The translations under genes were made by a program, and so were the position numbers. 64,000 nucleotides of DNA. It comes from Gleimia europaea ACS-120-V-Col10b. Lineage in GTDB: Bacteria; Actinomycetota; Actinomycetes; Actinomycetales; Actinomycetaceae. Positions within the stretch are counted from its first letter, which is position 1; every line of letters starts with the position of its first letter. Below, piece after piece: positions 53,995 through 62,646 of this stretch. The DNA is taken from positions 620,001-684,000 of the forward strand of contig NZ_KE150266.1 in NCBI RefSeq assembly GCF_000411155.1. The letters run 5' to 3'. The notes beneath the pieces are model-generated. The model ran no database searches, was not told the origin of the DNA, and saw only the letters and a program-made list of their open reading frames with translations.

Positions 53995-55870
53995 TCAACG
54001 CGCTTTCAGAGGTAGCAGGGTAGCCGTATGCCTTCGCAAACTTCGCCATGATTTCTGCTTCGCCATAGAGACCTTGAACATATTCACGCAGGAGCGGCTC
54101 GAGGTAGTCGGTCCAGAGTTGATCGAAACTAATGTCATCCAACTTCAAGAAGTATGCGGGTCCTATTTCATAGTTCTCATTCAGGTCTTCCACGCCGGTT
54201 ATAGCCCGGTTAAGTGCAGTCATCCGCTGCTTAGCCTGCACGCGAACTTCAGGATCATTTATATTGTCTAAAATCGCTATCTGATCCTGGGCACGAAGTT
54301 CAATGAAACGGAAGCGCCTACGCATAGCAAAATCGAAAGAATCAACCGAACGATCTATATCGTTCATCGTTCCAATAATGTAAACATTTCGTGGGATGTA
54401 AAACTTCTTCGTCTGATCCAAATGGAGGTTGAAATACTGGGTTGCTACCCCGCCGCGTTCACCTCTATACCCTGGATCGACAGCGAAGAATAGCTCACCG
54501 AAAATCTTAGAAATCTCCCCGCGATTGATCTCATCAATAATGAACACGTACCTCTTATCTTGAACCTGATCAACAAAACGAGCAGAAGGTGCCTTCATGA
54601 ACTTTTTGATCTTGTTACAAAGAACAAAAATGTATGAGTGTTCATGCTTGTTATGCGCAGTATTAAGGATCCTCCTCAGATCCTTCACTTTTCTAAGCTG
54701 CCCCTCATCTGCAAGAACAGTTTCTATATCAGCCAGGCTGACAATGATCCGACTCGTAACCTGATTTCCGGGGATAGACACATGCACGCGCGTGTCATCC
54801 ACGTTTGTTACAAAAAACTCGTTTCCATTTGTTGTCTTAAATGGAGTCACGCCCAGATCGATTGATTCAAAGAAGTCCCCCATTGCCTCTTTAACGGAGC
54901 TTTCCCGGCGGATCCGGTCACCCGACTTCTGCCTATCCTCATAGTTTTTACGGGCCTCGTCCACGAACTTCTTGAAAATCCCATCCTGAAGTTCAAATCC
55001 CATCGTGCCATCGTCATTGATGCGCGGGCGAAGCCCTTCAACGAAATCTGAATAATCGTAGCTTGGATGGAACTGGACAAATCCAACTTGCCGCTTTTCA
55101 TCGTCCCCAAGCTCAGTGAAATCTTGAGTTCTCCCCTCAGAAATAATGTCAGCCGCTATCTGCCTGGCCAGGTATGTCTTGCCAGTTCCGGGAGCACCCC
55201 TGAAAATGATGTTCTTGGAATCGATGAGGGTCTGGGAATACTTATTGCGAAGAACGGCTCCCTCAGCAGTAGCGTCTTCCTCTTCCGCGACGACTAGCTC
55301 CTCGTCCTGCGCATCGAAACTTCCTTTTTCCCGGTAAATCAGCATGAACTTATCACCGGGATTACCAAATCGTCTCAGACATTCCTGTTCAAAATGGAGG
55401 GTGGAGAATATGTTCCAACAGTGAATGACAAAACTGCCATGGTCACTGCGTTTGTATACCAGGGTCGTGAAAGCGCTTTGCCCGCTAATGCGCCGATATT
55501 CCTTCTCGCTATAGAAAATGCCCTTGTACTCGATAGCGTCTGGAGATTCCTTGCCAATAGGAAACTGAAGCCGTTCGTTCAAACTCAGCTGTTTGATCTG
55601 CTGCTCGTATAGTTGGAAAACCAAAAATGGTAGCGTCTTGTTGGAAATATAGCGTTCACGAGGCTTGCGAGCCCTCTCGGTCTTTTCGCCTTGCGCGTTT
55701 TCGAACCAGACGTGTAGCGGCTTGTACTGGTCCCCCATTTTCAAATCATCCATTGTGAAACGAGGATCAGTTGAGTCTATGTTTTCAGCGGTAATCGTCA
55801 AGGTGAACTGCTCGAGTGCCTGCGTGGTTGAATCAACTTCCAGCTCTAACAAGTCATCAGATACCGCCAT
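53975..55870 (-). CDS. mcrB: McrB-like AAA+ GTPase subunit of a type IV restriction system
   Basis: A 631-aa protein. The N-terminal 220 residues are a variable DNA-recognition part, here including a region with 'SALEFKGIF'-like beta segments and 'SFVIHCWNIFS'. The AAA+ motor follows: Walker A 'GAPGTGKTYLA' near 230, Walker B 'YVFIIDEINRGEI', and the sensor/GTP motif 'GTMNDIDRSVDSFDFAMRRRF'. ATG 55870 has AAGGGA six bases upstream; the frame extends to a TTG at 55894 without a ribosome site. The modification recognised cannot be predicted, since the N-terminal domain decides it. Confidence 0.9.
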   Translation of the reverse strand: MAVSDDLLELEVDSTTQALEQFTLTITAENIDSTDPRFTMDDLKMGDQYKPLHVWFENAQGEKTERARKPRERYISNKTLPFLVFQLYEQQIKQLSLNERLQFPIGKESPDAIEYKGIFYSEKEYRRISGQSAFTTLVYKRSDHGSFVIHCWNIFSTLHFEQECLRRFGNPGDKFMLIYREKGSFDAQDEELVVAEEEDATAEGAVLRNKYSQTLIDSKNIIFRGAPGTGKTYLARQIAADIISEGRTQDFTELGDDEKRQVGFVQFHPSYDYSDFVEGLRPRINDDGTMGFELQDGIFKKFVDEARKNYEDRQKSGDRIRRESSVKEAMGDFFESIDLGVTPFKTTNGNEFFVTNVDDTRVHVSIPGNQVTSRIIVSLADIETVLADEGQLRKVKDLRRILNTAHNKHEHSYIFVLCNKIKKFMKAPSARFVDQVQDKRYVFIIDEINRGEISKIFGELFFAVDPGYRGERGGVATQYFNLHLDQTKKFYIPRNVYIIGTMNDIDRSVDSFDFAMRRRFRFIELRAQDQIAILDNINDPEVRVQAKQRMTALNRAITGVEDLNENYEIGPAYFLKLDDISFDQLWTDYLEPLLREYVQGLYGEAEIMAKFAKAYGYPATSESALNEEPEN

Positions 55871-56304
55871 TGGTATTCCCTTCTGTGTATTCAAGCCTGT
55901 TCGAACTAATGCTCAAGTAGCACGCGCTCGTTTACCATTTTAGAGATCTAACACAGGCAGCACACCGCTTCGTCTTGCCTGCTCAACCCAAAGTGACATG
56001 CGCGGTCTACATGTTGCATTTTTGGGTACCCAAATGGGCTTCGGACACATACTCTAAGCGCACGTATTTATGCGGTCAAAACTGGATCACAACTGCCACT
56101 TTCCCCGTCTATTTTGTGGGATCAAACACTCTCAGCCCGCTGGAGCGCCAATTTGGAAACAAATCCAGAAGACGCTCAGAATTTTTTTAATTTTTTGCCA
56201 GATTCGGTGGTTATTTATAGAAAGTCGTTTTTGACACGTCGGTTTTAGGGAGCAATTTTAACCAAAGAACGGTTCTCTAAAGTAATAGTAAAGGAGAAAA
56301 CTGA
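55871..56304. other. Intergenic region with divergent promoters
   Basis: This 434-bp gap contains no supported gene. It is AT-rich towards its right end. TTGACA at 56231-56236 is a good -35 for the rightward acyltransferase-like gene, with a poor -10 (AATTTT) 17 bases later. The leftward mcrBC promoter should lie in its first 100 bp, but no clear boxes are visible. Confidence 0.4.
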
Positions 56305-57261
56305 GTGTCTAAACCTTCACGAATCGTGGGGCTAGATATAGCGCGCTCACTCGCGATCATCGGAATGATAACTATCCATATGGCCTCCCTGCTTTGGAGC
56401 ACTAAAGTTATGCTCTCTGGCCTACCTTCCTCATTGTTTGCCATTATTGCCGGCGCCACGATGATGATTATCGGCAGAAATTACAGCACCAACACTTTCT
56501 TGCGGCTAGTTGCTAGAGGCGCCCTGATTATCCTCATTGGCCTGGCACTACTTCCCGTTGGCGGAGAGATTCAAGTGGTTCTCATCGTTATGGGCCTAGT
56601 AATGATCCTGGTTTCCTGGATGCCCGCATTAGGAACATGGTGGAGGCTCGCTCTATTTATTGCCGCCACAATCGCCGCAACAGTTGTGTACACCCCCATA
56701 GCACTGCCGCAGGTCTATCCGCTACTAGCGTGGATCGCATACTTCATTGGCGGCATGCTTCTTTTCGATGTGTACCTGCGTGGCCGCCTACAGCGCGATT
56801 CTGCTTCGAAGACCAGCACTAACACTCGGCTGAGCTGGATTGTCACCGGTATCAGTGTTGTCATCGCCACCATCGGCATGTACTACCGATTTGACCCAAA
56901 TATTCCCAGCTGGCTCAGCTTTACCGGTCACACTGGTGTTGCCGGAGAGATTATCCTCTCCGTTGCCGTTGCAGCCGTAGTGATTCACCTGTGCCTGATT
57001 GTAGGAGACCGCTCTCGGATCGTGGCTTATCCTTTCGCAGCCATGGGAACGATGTCGCTGACCATTTATATTCTGCACATTCTCACCGCTTTCTACTGGC
57101 AGCAAAACATCGCGTTGCATTCCACTTTGTCAGCAACCGGTTTCATTGTGTTCTTCCTCGTCGCAGCTAGCCTCTGGAAGAAGTTCGTAGGACAAGGCCC
57201 TGCCGAAAAACTCGTTGCCACCACAATCAAGGCCATTGTTCCTTCTGAGAAAGGGAAATAA
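56305..57261 (+). CDS. Acyltransferase-like membrane protein (HGSNAT/YeiB-type)
   Basis: A 318-aa protein with about nine or ten membrane helices. The N-terminus 'RIVGLDIARSLAIIGMITIH' has the R-x-x-x-LDxAR-x-x-AIxGM...H pattern of heparan-alpha-glucosaminide acetyltransferase-like and YeiB/DUF418 proteins. 'AMGTMSLTIYILHIL' near 250-265 is the second conserved region. It may acylate a surface sugar. GTG 56305 has AAGGAG eight bases upstream. The protease pseudogene begins two bases after its stop. Confidence 0.82.
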   Translation: MSKPSRIVGLDIARSLAIIGMITIHMASLLWSTKVMLSGLPSSLFAIIAGATMMIIGRNYSTNTFLRLVARGALIILIGLALLPVGGEIQVVLIVMGLVMILVSWMPALGTWWRLALFIAATIAATVVYTPIALPQVYPLLAWIAYFIGGMLLFDVYLRGRLQRDSASKTSTNTRLSWIVTGISVVIATIGMYYRFDPNIPSWLSFTGHTGVAGEIILSVAVAAVVIHLCLIVGDRSRIVAYPFAAMGTMSLTIYILHILTAFYWQQNIALHSTLSATGFIVFFLVAASLWKKFVGQGPAEKLVATTIKAIVPSEKGK

Positions 57262-57263
57262 CC

Positions 57264-58303
57264 GTGAAGAAATCATCTTTTTCGATCGCTGCCATTGTCA
57301 GCGCCACCCTACTAATGACCGCAACTCCGGCCCTCGCACTCGAATATGGCGTCCGGCACCAGAAAATGCGGAAAGTAGCTCCGTTGCCGCGCTCAAAATG
57401 GGCAAAATCGGCAACTTCGGTGACTGCACCGGAACGCTCGTTGCAGACCAGTGGGTACTCACAGCACGTCACTGCCTGGAATCTGTCAATAATGAAGGAA
57501 CCCAAGCACGCATCGCCGGAAAGGTCTACAACGCTGACTCTTGGGCTCTTTCCCCTACGTCTGACGCGGGGCTACTTCACCTAACGGAAAAGGTCACTAA
57601 CGCGACCCCGGCGAAGATCTCTCACGACATCCCCACCCCGGGGCAGACGGGAACTCTTTACGGTTGGAGCAGCAGCTCGTCCATGGCACGAGCGGGACAA
57701 CTGCCAATGGCAAAAATGGTTGTTAAAGAACTTCTAGGCGGCGCACCGTCTGGTTCTGACACGCCTGCCGGTTCTGAAGCGCCATCCACTTCCGAGGCGC
57801 CTACCGGTGCTGATGCGTCTACCGAAACTGCCCCGCCACAGGCTATGCAGCCAGGCGCCAAAATGCCAGAATCCGGCCAAACCGAGTCTGGCCCTGAGGA
57901 GATGGAAGGCATCCCGGCTGACGGATCCATACAGCCGAGGATTGAAACTTCCATCCTGGATGTACAGTCAGTGTCTGGAGCTGGCATGCAGGGCGGTGAC
58001 TCTGGCGGCCCATTCTTTGTTGACGGAAAACTTGCGGGACTCGCTACCGCTGGAACTGCCAACGGGGATCCGGATTTGCCCTCCCCCAGTGCGGCAATCA
58101 CCACCATCGCGGGCACCGCTGAATGGATTGACAACGTTATCTCTGGCCGCGACACGCAAAGTGTTCTGACTGCAGAGAACACTCCTGCACCGCCGAAAAC
58201 GATTCAGACCAGCGGCGATAACATTTGGGGATACCTTGCGATCGCATGTGTAGGCCTTGCTGTTGCAGCAGTCGGGTCACGTATCCGCAATGCGCGCCAG
58301 TAA
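57264..58303 (+). pseudogene. Secreted trypsin-like serine protease with a frameshift
   Basis: Two frames make one protein. GTG 57264 begins a signal peptide (MKKSSFSIAAIVSATLLMTA, ending ALALEYGV); near 57353 the frame must shift to read PAPENAESSS and the catalytic domain. Restoring one C (GTCCGG to GTCCCGG) gives LEYGVPAPEN and an intact gene of about 347 aa. The triad is visible: His in 'LTARHCLE', Asp in 'SDAGLLHL' and Ser in 'GGDSGGPFF'. A Ser/Pro/Thr/Glu-rich insert sits before the serine motif, and a C-terminal helix anchors it. As sequenced it is broken; an assembly error in the short C run is possible. Confidence 0.85.
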
Positions 58304-58346
58304 CAACACCTACACAACCGCCTACAAATAGCGGACAACCCTCGAA

Positions 58347-58386
58347 AGCCGCCTCCCTGAAAATGCTGGGAGGCGGCTAATAATAC
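58347..58386 (+). terminator. Terminator after the protease pseudogene
   Basis: A perfect 11-bp stem (AGCCGCCTCCC / GGGAGGCGGCT) with a ten-base loop lies 43 bases after the stop. It has only a weak AT tail. Confidence 0.75.
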
Positions 58387-58538
58387 GAGCAGTTTCACAG
58401 TAACCCGGCGCGAAGTTTTATGCCACCACTGTTACGTCCGTGCACTTCTTCTACCCCATCGGCGTGACCAGTACAGAAATGGGTGCATACCAACAAGGTT
58501 GTCCCATTTACGACGTTCCGAGCTAAGATCAGGAATGC

Positions 58539-58817
58539 TCAATCGCCTGGTAAGGCTGCTTCTATAAGGTCGCGGCCAGTCACATAACTTTCGCTACTGC
58601 CCGAGGCAATCATTTCCCGAGTCTCGCGGATAGCTCGGAGACTTTCCTCGTTTGGACGCTTATAGTCAAAAGACAAAGGAATCGAGTTGGTATTCACCAT
58701 TTCCGTGAAAAACGCCCGCACGACGGAAGACAGGTCAAGCCCGTAGGATTCCACGACACTTGCCGCCCCGTCCTTCAACTCACTATCAAGACGGATAGTC
58801 AGATTACTTGACGCCAT
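58539..58817 (-). CDS. RelB/DinJ-family antitoxin, no toxin beside it
   Basis: A 92-aa protein with the N-terminal ribbon-helix-helix of RelB/DinJ antitoxins ('NLTIRLDSELKDGAASVVES' then 'GLDLSSVVRAFFTEMV' and 'NSIPLSF'). ATG 58817 has GGAGGG upstream. The toxin normally follows on the same strand, but 58304-58538 holds no YafQ/RelE-like frame, so this looks like an orphan antitoxin left after toxin loss. It may still repress transcription or neutralise a toxin elsewhere. Confidence 0.85.
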   Translation of the reverse strand: MASSNLTIRLDSELKDGAASVVESYGLDLSSVVRAFFTEMVNTNSIPLSFDYKRPNEESLRAIRETREMIASGSSESYVTGRDLIEAALPGD

Positions 58818-59252
58818 TTTCCCTCCATTCACAGTTTGCACTCACAGCTTACAACGCTTGTTAGTGCACAACAAGGTGATGTGTGCCCATTCAACTGCCG
58901 GTAAACGCGCATTTTCGCGCCCCTGCGGCTATATCCGTCAGCGAAAGGGTAAAACTCAACACCCAAGGTCAGTCCCAAAGCAAAACAATTCCGGCCCAGC
59001 TTAGAAACCCACCACGCGACTTTTTCTCTCCACCCATAAGGACATTATAAAAATGGTGACACTGAGCAGAAACAATACTCGGAGCATCGTTAAGCCTCGC
59101 CTCGCATCAACGGCGTCTGGACATTCCTATACCGCCTGGCCCTCTACTCTGTTATCTACGGAACCCTGCTAGCCTTGCGAGGCCTCTTTCCGAAACGATC
59201 GCCAGAGAAGAAAATGAGCGCAGATACCGTGCCAAATGCCTAACAAGCCGCG
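58818..59252. other. Intergenic stretch with a probable gene remnant
   Basis: About 435 bp without an intact gene. On the + strand an open stretch at 59094-59243 with no usable start encodes 'TFLYRLALYSVIYGTLLALR' and a basic-then-acidic tail ending at TAA 59241. This looks like the C-terminal membrane segment of a protein whose 5' part is lost. No other feature is seen. Confidence 0.45.
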
Positions 59253-60878
59253 TCAACGCATGTCGATTCGTCTACCTTTCCAGTGATCCGTGAGCCACCG
59301 GTCGTGGCTAGTAATGATCAATGTGCCGGTCCAGCTTAATAGCGCCCTCTCAAGGGCTTCCGTTGAGGCTAGATCAAGATAATTCGTTGGCTCATCGATA
59401 ACGAGTATGGTTGGAGCAGATGCAAGGGCAGTCGCAATTTGCGCGCGACGTTGATTGCCGGCCGATAATTCTGGAACGGGTATGGACCACATTGCCGGAT
59501 GCAAGAATCCTTTGCCAACTTCTCCGACTCCATCGTGCCAAACATCGGTGTTGAAGCCTGTGTCATTTTCTTTAGGCAAATGCTGAGGCACAAGGCTGAT
59601 CGATTCGTCGCGCGCAATAATTCCACTCGCTACGGTCCCAGCAGGTGGATGTCCACTATAAATCCAATTCAAGAGTGTAGATTTTCCGGAGCCATTCGCA
59701 CCTGCGACCAGCAAATGTTCACCGTATGAAATATCAAAGCTAATGGCGTTCAGGCGATGCATAACGAATGCTTGCCTGCACGATACTGCTATTCCTGTGC
59801 GCGTGGTTGGAGCCTCAAATTCGAATGACAAGTTGTAGTTACGTGGTTTGCGCACCTCTTGACTTATTAGGGACTCTAATCGCTTGTCATCGTTTCGCAT
59901 TCGGCGTTCAGCCGTTGTGGCAGCGCGATCTGCAAAATACTTCTTCGCCTTCCCTTCAGCTGTTGCTAAACGGACTCCGCCTCGGGAGATTCTGCTGGAT
60001 TTCTGCCTATGTTTTCTCAACCTGTATTTTTCGCCTTGTTGTAAATCATGCAGCTCATCATGTTTTTTCTGGGCTCTGATTTTTTCTTTCAGGTAGTTGG
60101 AATAGTTTCCCACACACCGATAAAGACTCGACGTTTCACACGTTCCATCAACCTTCGCAACCTCGTTCCATACAGTCGTGTCCATGTCGTAGATGACTGT
60201 TGCTGTATCTTCAATGAAGGCACGATCGTGGCTTGCCATCAAAACCGGACCTTTCCAGTCATTTACCGTCTCGGTGAGAAACCTAATCGCTTCTACATCA
60301 AGGTGATTGGTAGGCTCATCCAAAATCAACACTTCAGGTTTCAAGATGAGAGTGGCCGCCAGTTGCAGGCAAACTCGCTGGCCTGGAGATAGCGTCCCAA
60401 CATGGCGATTAAGCCCAGAATCTGTGAAAGCGCTCAAGCCCAACTCGGCCAATACCTCCGCAACCCGTGCATCCAGCGTCCAAATGTCGAAGCTTGTCAT
60501 CTGGGCTAGTAGCTGATCATATTCTAGCCCCATTTCAACGAGATTCGCGTCGGCCTCCAGCCGATCAGATACGTAATAAAAGCGGGTAGAAATGCTTCGA
60601 AGTGGATGCAGCGCTGCGTCGAGATATTCACCGATGCTCCCATCAAACTGTTCAGCCTCAGGCATTTGGAACAACTCTGTTGCGAGTCCGCTAACTCTTG
60701 CCGTCCCCATTTCGGGAGCCAGATCGCCAGATGCGATCCGAAGCAACGTGGTTTTCCCGCACCCATTGGGGCCGATCAGACAAGCTCGCTCACCTTCACC
60801 AATATGCAGATCAATACGGTCCAATACTGGCTTAGATGAATAAGAAAAAGAAACATTATCGAGGTTGATTGCAGGCAT
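59253..60878 (-). CDS. ABC-F family ATPase (possible ribosome-protection protein)
   Basis: A 541-aa soluble protein with two ATPase modules and no membrane domain. Module 1 has Walker A 'GPNGCGKTT' (36-44), signature 'LSPGQ' (163-167) and 'VLILDEPTNHLD'; module 2 has 'GANGSGKST', 'LSAGN' and 'LVIDEPTNYLD'. Both signatures depart from LSGGQ. A basic linker of about 100 residues ('RLRKHRQKSSRISRGG') could reach the ribosomal exit site, as in ABC-F resistance proteins. ATG 60878 has GGAG seven bases upstream. Antibiotic protection is plausible, but no drug class can be named. Confidence 0.88.
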   Translation of the reverse strand: MPAINLDNVSFSYSSKPVLDRIDLHIGEGERACLIGPNGCGKTTLLRIASGDLAPEMGTARVSGLATELFQMPEAEQFDGSIGEYLDAALHPLRSISTRFYYVSDRLEADANLVEMGLEYDQLLAQMTSFDIWTLDARVAEVLAELGLSAFTDSGLNRHVGTLSPGQRVCLQLAATLILKPEVLILDEPTNHLDVEAIRFLTETVNDWKGPVLMASHDRAFIEDTATVIYDMDTTVWNEVAKVDGTCETSSLYRCVGNYSNYLKEKIRAQKKHDELHDLQQGEKYRLRKHRQKSSRISRGGVRLATAEGKAKKYFADRAATTAERRMRNDDKRLESLISQEVRKPRNYNLSFEFEAPTTRTGIAVSCRQAFVMHRLNAISFDISYGEHLLVAGANGSGKSTLLNWIYSGHPPAGTVASGIIARDESISLVPQHLPKENDTGFNTDVWHDGVGEVGKGFLHPAMWSIPVPELSAGNQRRAQIATALASAPTILVIDEPTNYLDLASTEALERALLSWTGTLIITSHDRWLTDHWKGRRIDMR

Positions 60879-60916
60879 GATGATCTCCAGGACGCAACGA
60901 TTGTTAGGGCGGCGTC

Positions 60917-60955
60917 TCAGCTGGGCTGAGTAGAGATCACAAAGTCATCGGACAT
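60917..60955 (-). CDS. Possible leader peptide of the ABC-F gene
   Basis: Forty bases upstream of the ABC-F start, ATG 60953-60955 follows GAGGAG closely and opens a 12-codon frame encoding MSDDFVISTQPS. Its last codons overlap an inverted repeat (CTCAGC-CCA-GCTGAG). Short leader peptides controlling expression by drug-stalled ribosomes are known for ABC-F resistance genes. The ribosome-site spacing is short, so this is tentative. Confidence 0.4.
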   Translation of the reverse strand: MSDDFVISTQPS

Positions 60956-61107
60956 TGCTCCTCGAGAAAACAATAAGTCTAAATTTTAAAATTCAATATA
61001 GTCGAACTCCAAGCTACTATCTACCAGTTGGAGTCCCCCTCAACTCTCTAGCAATGGCTTTACTCAATAAACATCAAGAACTCGCGCTCCGCGCTTTGCA
61101 AGCCTTG

Positions 61108-61117
61108 CCCCCCCCCC
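61108..61117 (+). repeat. C10 homopolymer tract
   Basis: Ten consecutive C residues lie 41 bases upstream of the GH1 pseudogene start. Tracts of this length slip easily during replication and can alter promoter spacing or a leader frame. Confidence 0.9.
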
Positions 61118-61158
61118 AATCGTGCCTAATTTCGTCTCACGTCCAAGATAATGAGCAC

Positions 61159-62584
61159 ATGAGCAACACGAGCAGACCACTAAACGCCCTACTAATCGGC
61201 ACCGCATCCGCAGCCACCCAAATCGAAGGGGGCGACACCAACAACAACTGGTACGAGTGACACAAGGCCCCAACATTGCAGACGGTTCAACGCCGTTTCG
61301 CGCAAACGATCACTGGAATCGCTGGCGTGAAGACAACGAACTCATGGGCGAACTCAGGTTCCCAATCGCCCGCATCGGCCTCGAATGGTCACGCATCGAA
61401 CCCGAACCAGGCCACTTCGATCATGCGGTAATTGACCGCTACCGCGAAGAACTTGCCGACCTCAAAGAACGCGGAATAAAACCCCTCGTGACGCTCCACC
61501 ACTTCTCCAACCCGCTCTAGCTAGAACGAAGCGGACAGTGGACAAACCCTCTTACCATCAAAGCGTTCCTGCGCTACGCCCGCTACGCTGTGCGAGCACT
61601 ATCCGACCTCGTAGACGAGTGGGTGACAATCAACGAACCTAACGTTTACGCCACGCAGGCACACCTGTTCCACGAAGGTCCGCCCGGAAACGTCAGCATG
61701 CGCGACACCCTGAAAGTCATGCGACACATGGCCATCGCGCACCTATACGCCTACGAGCTCATCCACTCCATGACACCAGATGCGACGGTCACCATCGCTC
61801 ACCACCTGCGCAGCTTCGCTCCGCTAAACCCAAAGAATCCGTGGCACAAGTTCCTCACCAGCGCGGATTCCTACCTGTTCCAAGATCAACTAATCGAGGC
61901 ATTTGGCAAAGGTAAGTTTGGGCCAGTAATGGGACGCTCACCCGTGCCCGAAGGTCGCTACGTCGATGTCATCGGCCTCAACTACTACTCGCGCACAGCC
62001 GTTGACGGGCTCAAAGACGGTACATTCCCGGATGTTCCGCTAAACGTCCTCGGCTGGGAAATCTATCCGCAAGGCCTCGTTGAGTGTTCCAAAGATCTGC
62101 ATGAGAGGCTCGCCGTTCCCGTTTGGATCACAGAAAACGGATGCGCAGACAACGGCGATGCGAACCGCCTCGAAAGCTTCCGGCCAAGATTCCTTGCCGA
62201 CCACCTGGGCGCGATCCTTGACTCCTCGGTACCGATCGAACGCTACTACCACTGGTGTTTTGTGGATAACTGGGAATGGTCCGATGGAGAAATCTCCCGC
62301 TTTGGGATTGTCTACAACGACTACGAAACGCAGCGACGCATCGTCAAACCATCTGGCCGTATGCTCAGCGAAATCGTGAAAAGCGGCGAGCTGAGCAGCG
62401 ACATCATTGCGCGCTACACCGCAGGGCAGACCTATTGCACCCCAAGCACCATCAACCTGGCCTCGCCAATGCTCGCCGCATTCGCCTGCTTGTACTTGGC
62501 GGCTATCCCGGCCTCTATGTCATGTCAGCATCGCTTGCAGTAATCGGTGGAATATCCGTAATGATGGTGCGAGGAAGCCGGTAG
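61159..62584 (+). pseudogene. GH1 beta-glycosidase pseudogene running into an MFS transporter tail
   Basis: The gene starts at ATG 61159 ('LIGTASAATQIEGGDTNNNW', GH1 N-terminus). After WYE a lost G (TGGACACAA to TGACACAA, about 61257) creates both a stop and a frameshift. The frame continues as 'TQGPNIADGSTPF' to 'LHHFSNPL', where TAG at 61518-61520 replaces a Trp codon, then resumes through acid/base 'TINEPNVYA' and nucleophile 'WITENGC'. After about 62400 the sequence stops resembling GH1 and becomes 'STINLASPMLAAF', then in another frame 'LGGYPGLYVMSASLAVIGG', ending at 62584, which reads like the last helix of an MFS sugar transporter. A deletion probably fused the two genes. Confidence 0.85.
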
Positions 62585-62646
62585 GCAAAACCCGAATCAA
62601 TCCGGACGCGGGTCCGTGAAATACGGCGTTAAGTGTCCGGCCTACG

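Noticed and set aside
55975..56190. 71-codon frame between mcrB and the acyltransferase-like gene
   Set aside because: It has no ribosome site, unusual composition and no resemblance to known proteins, and it lies where promoters are expected.
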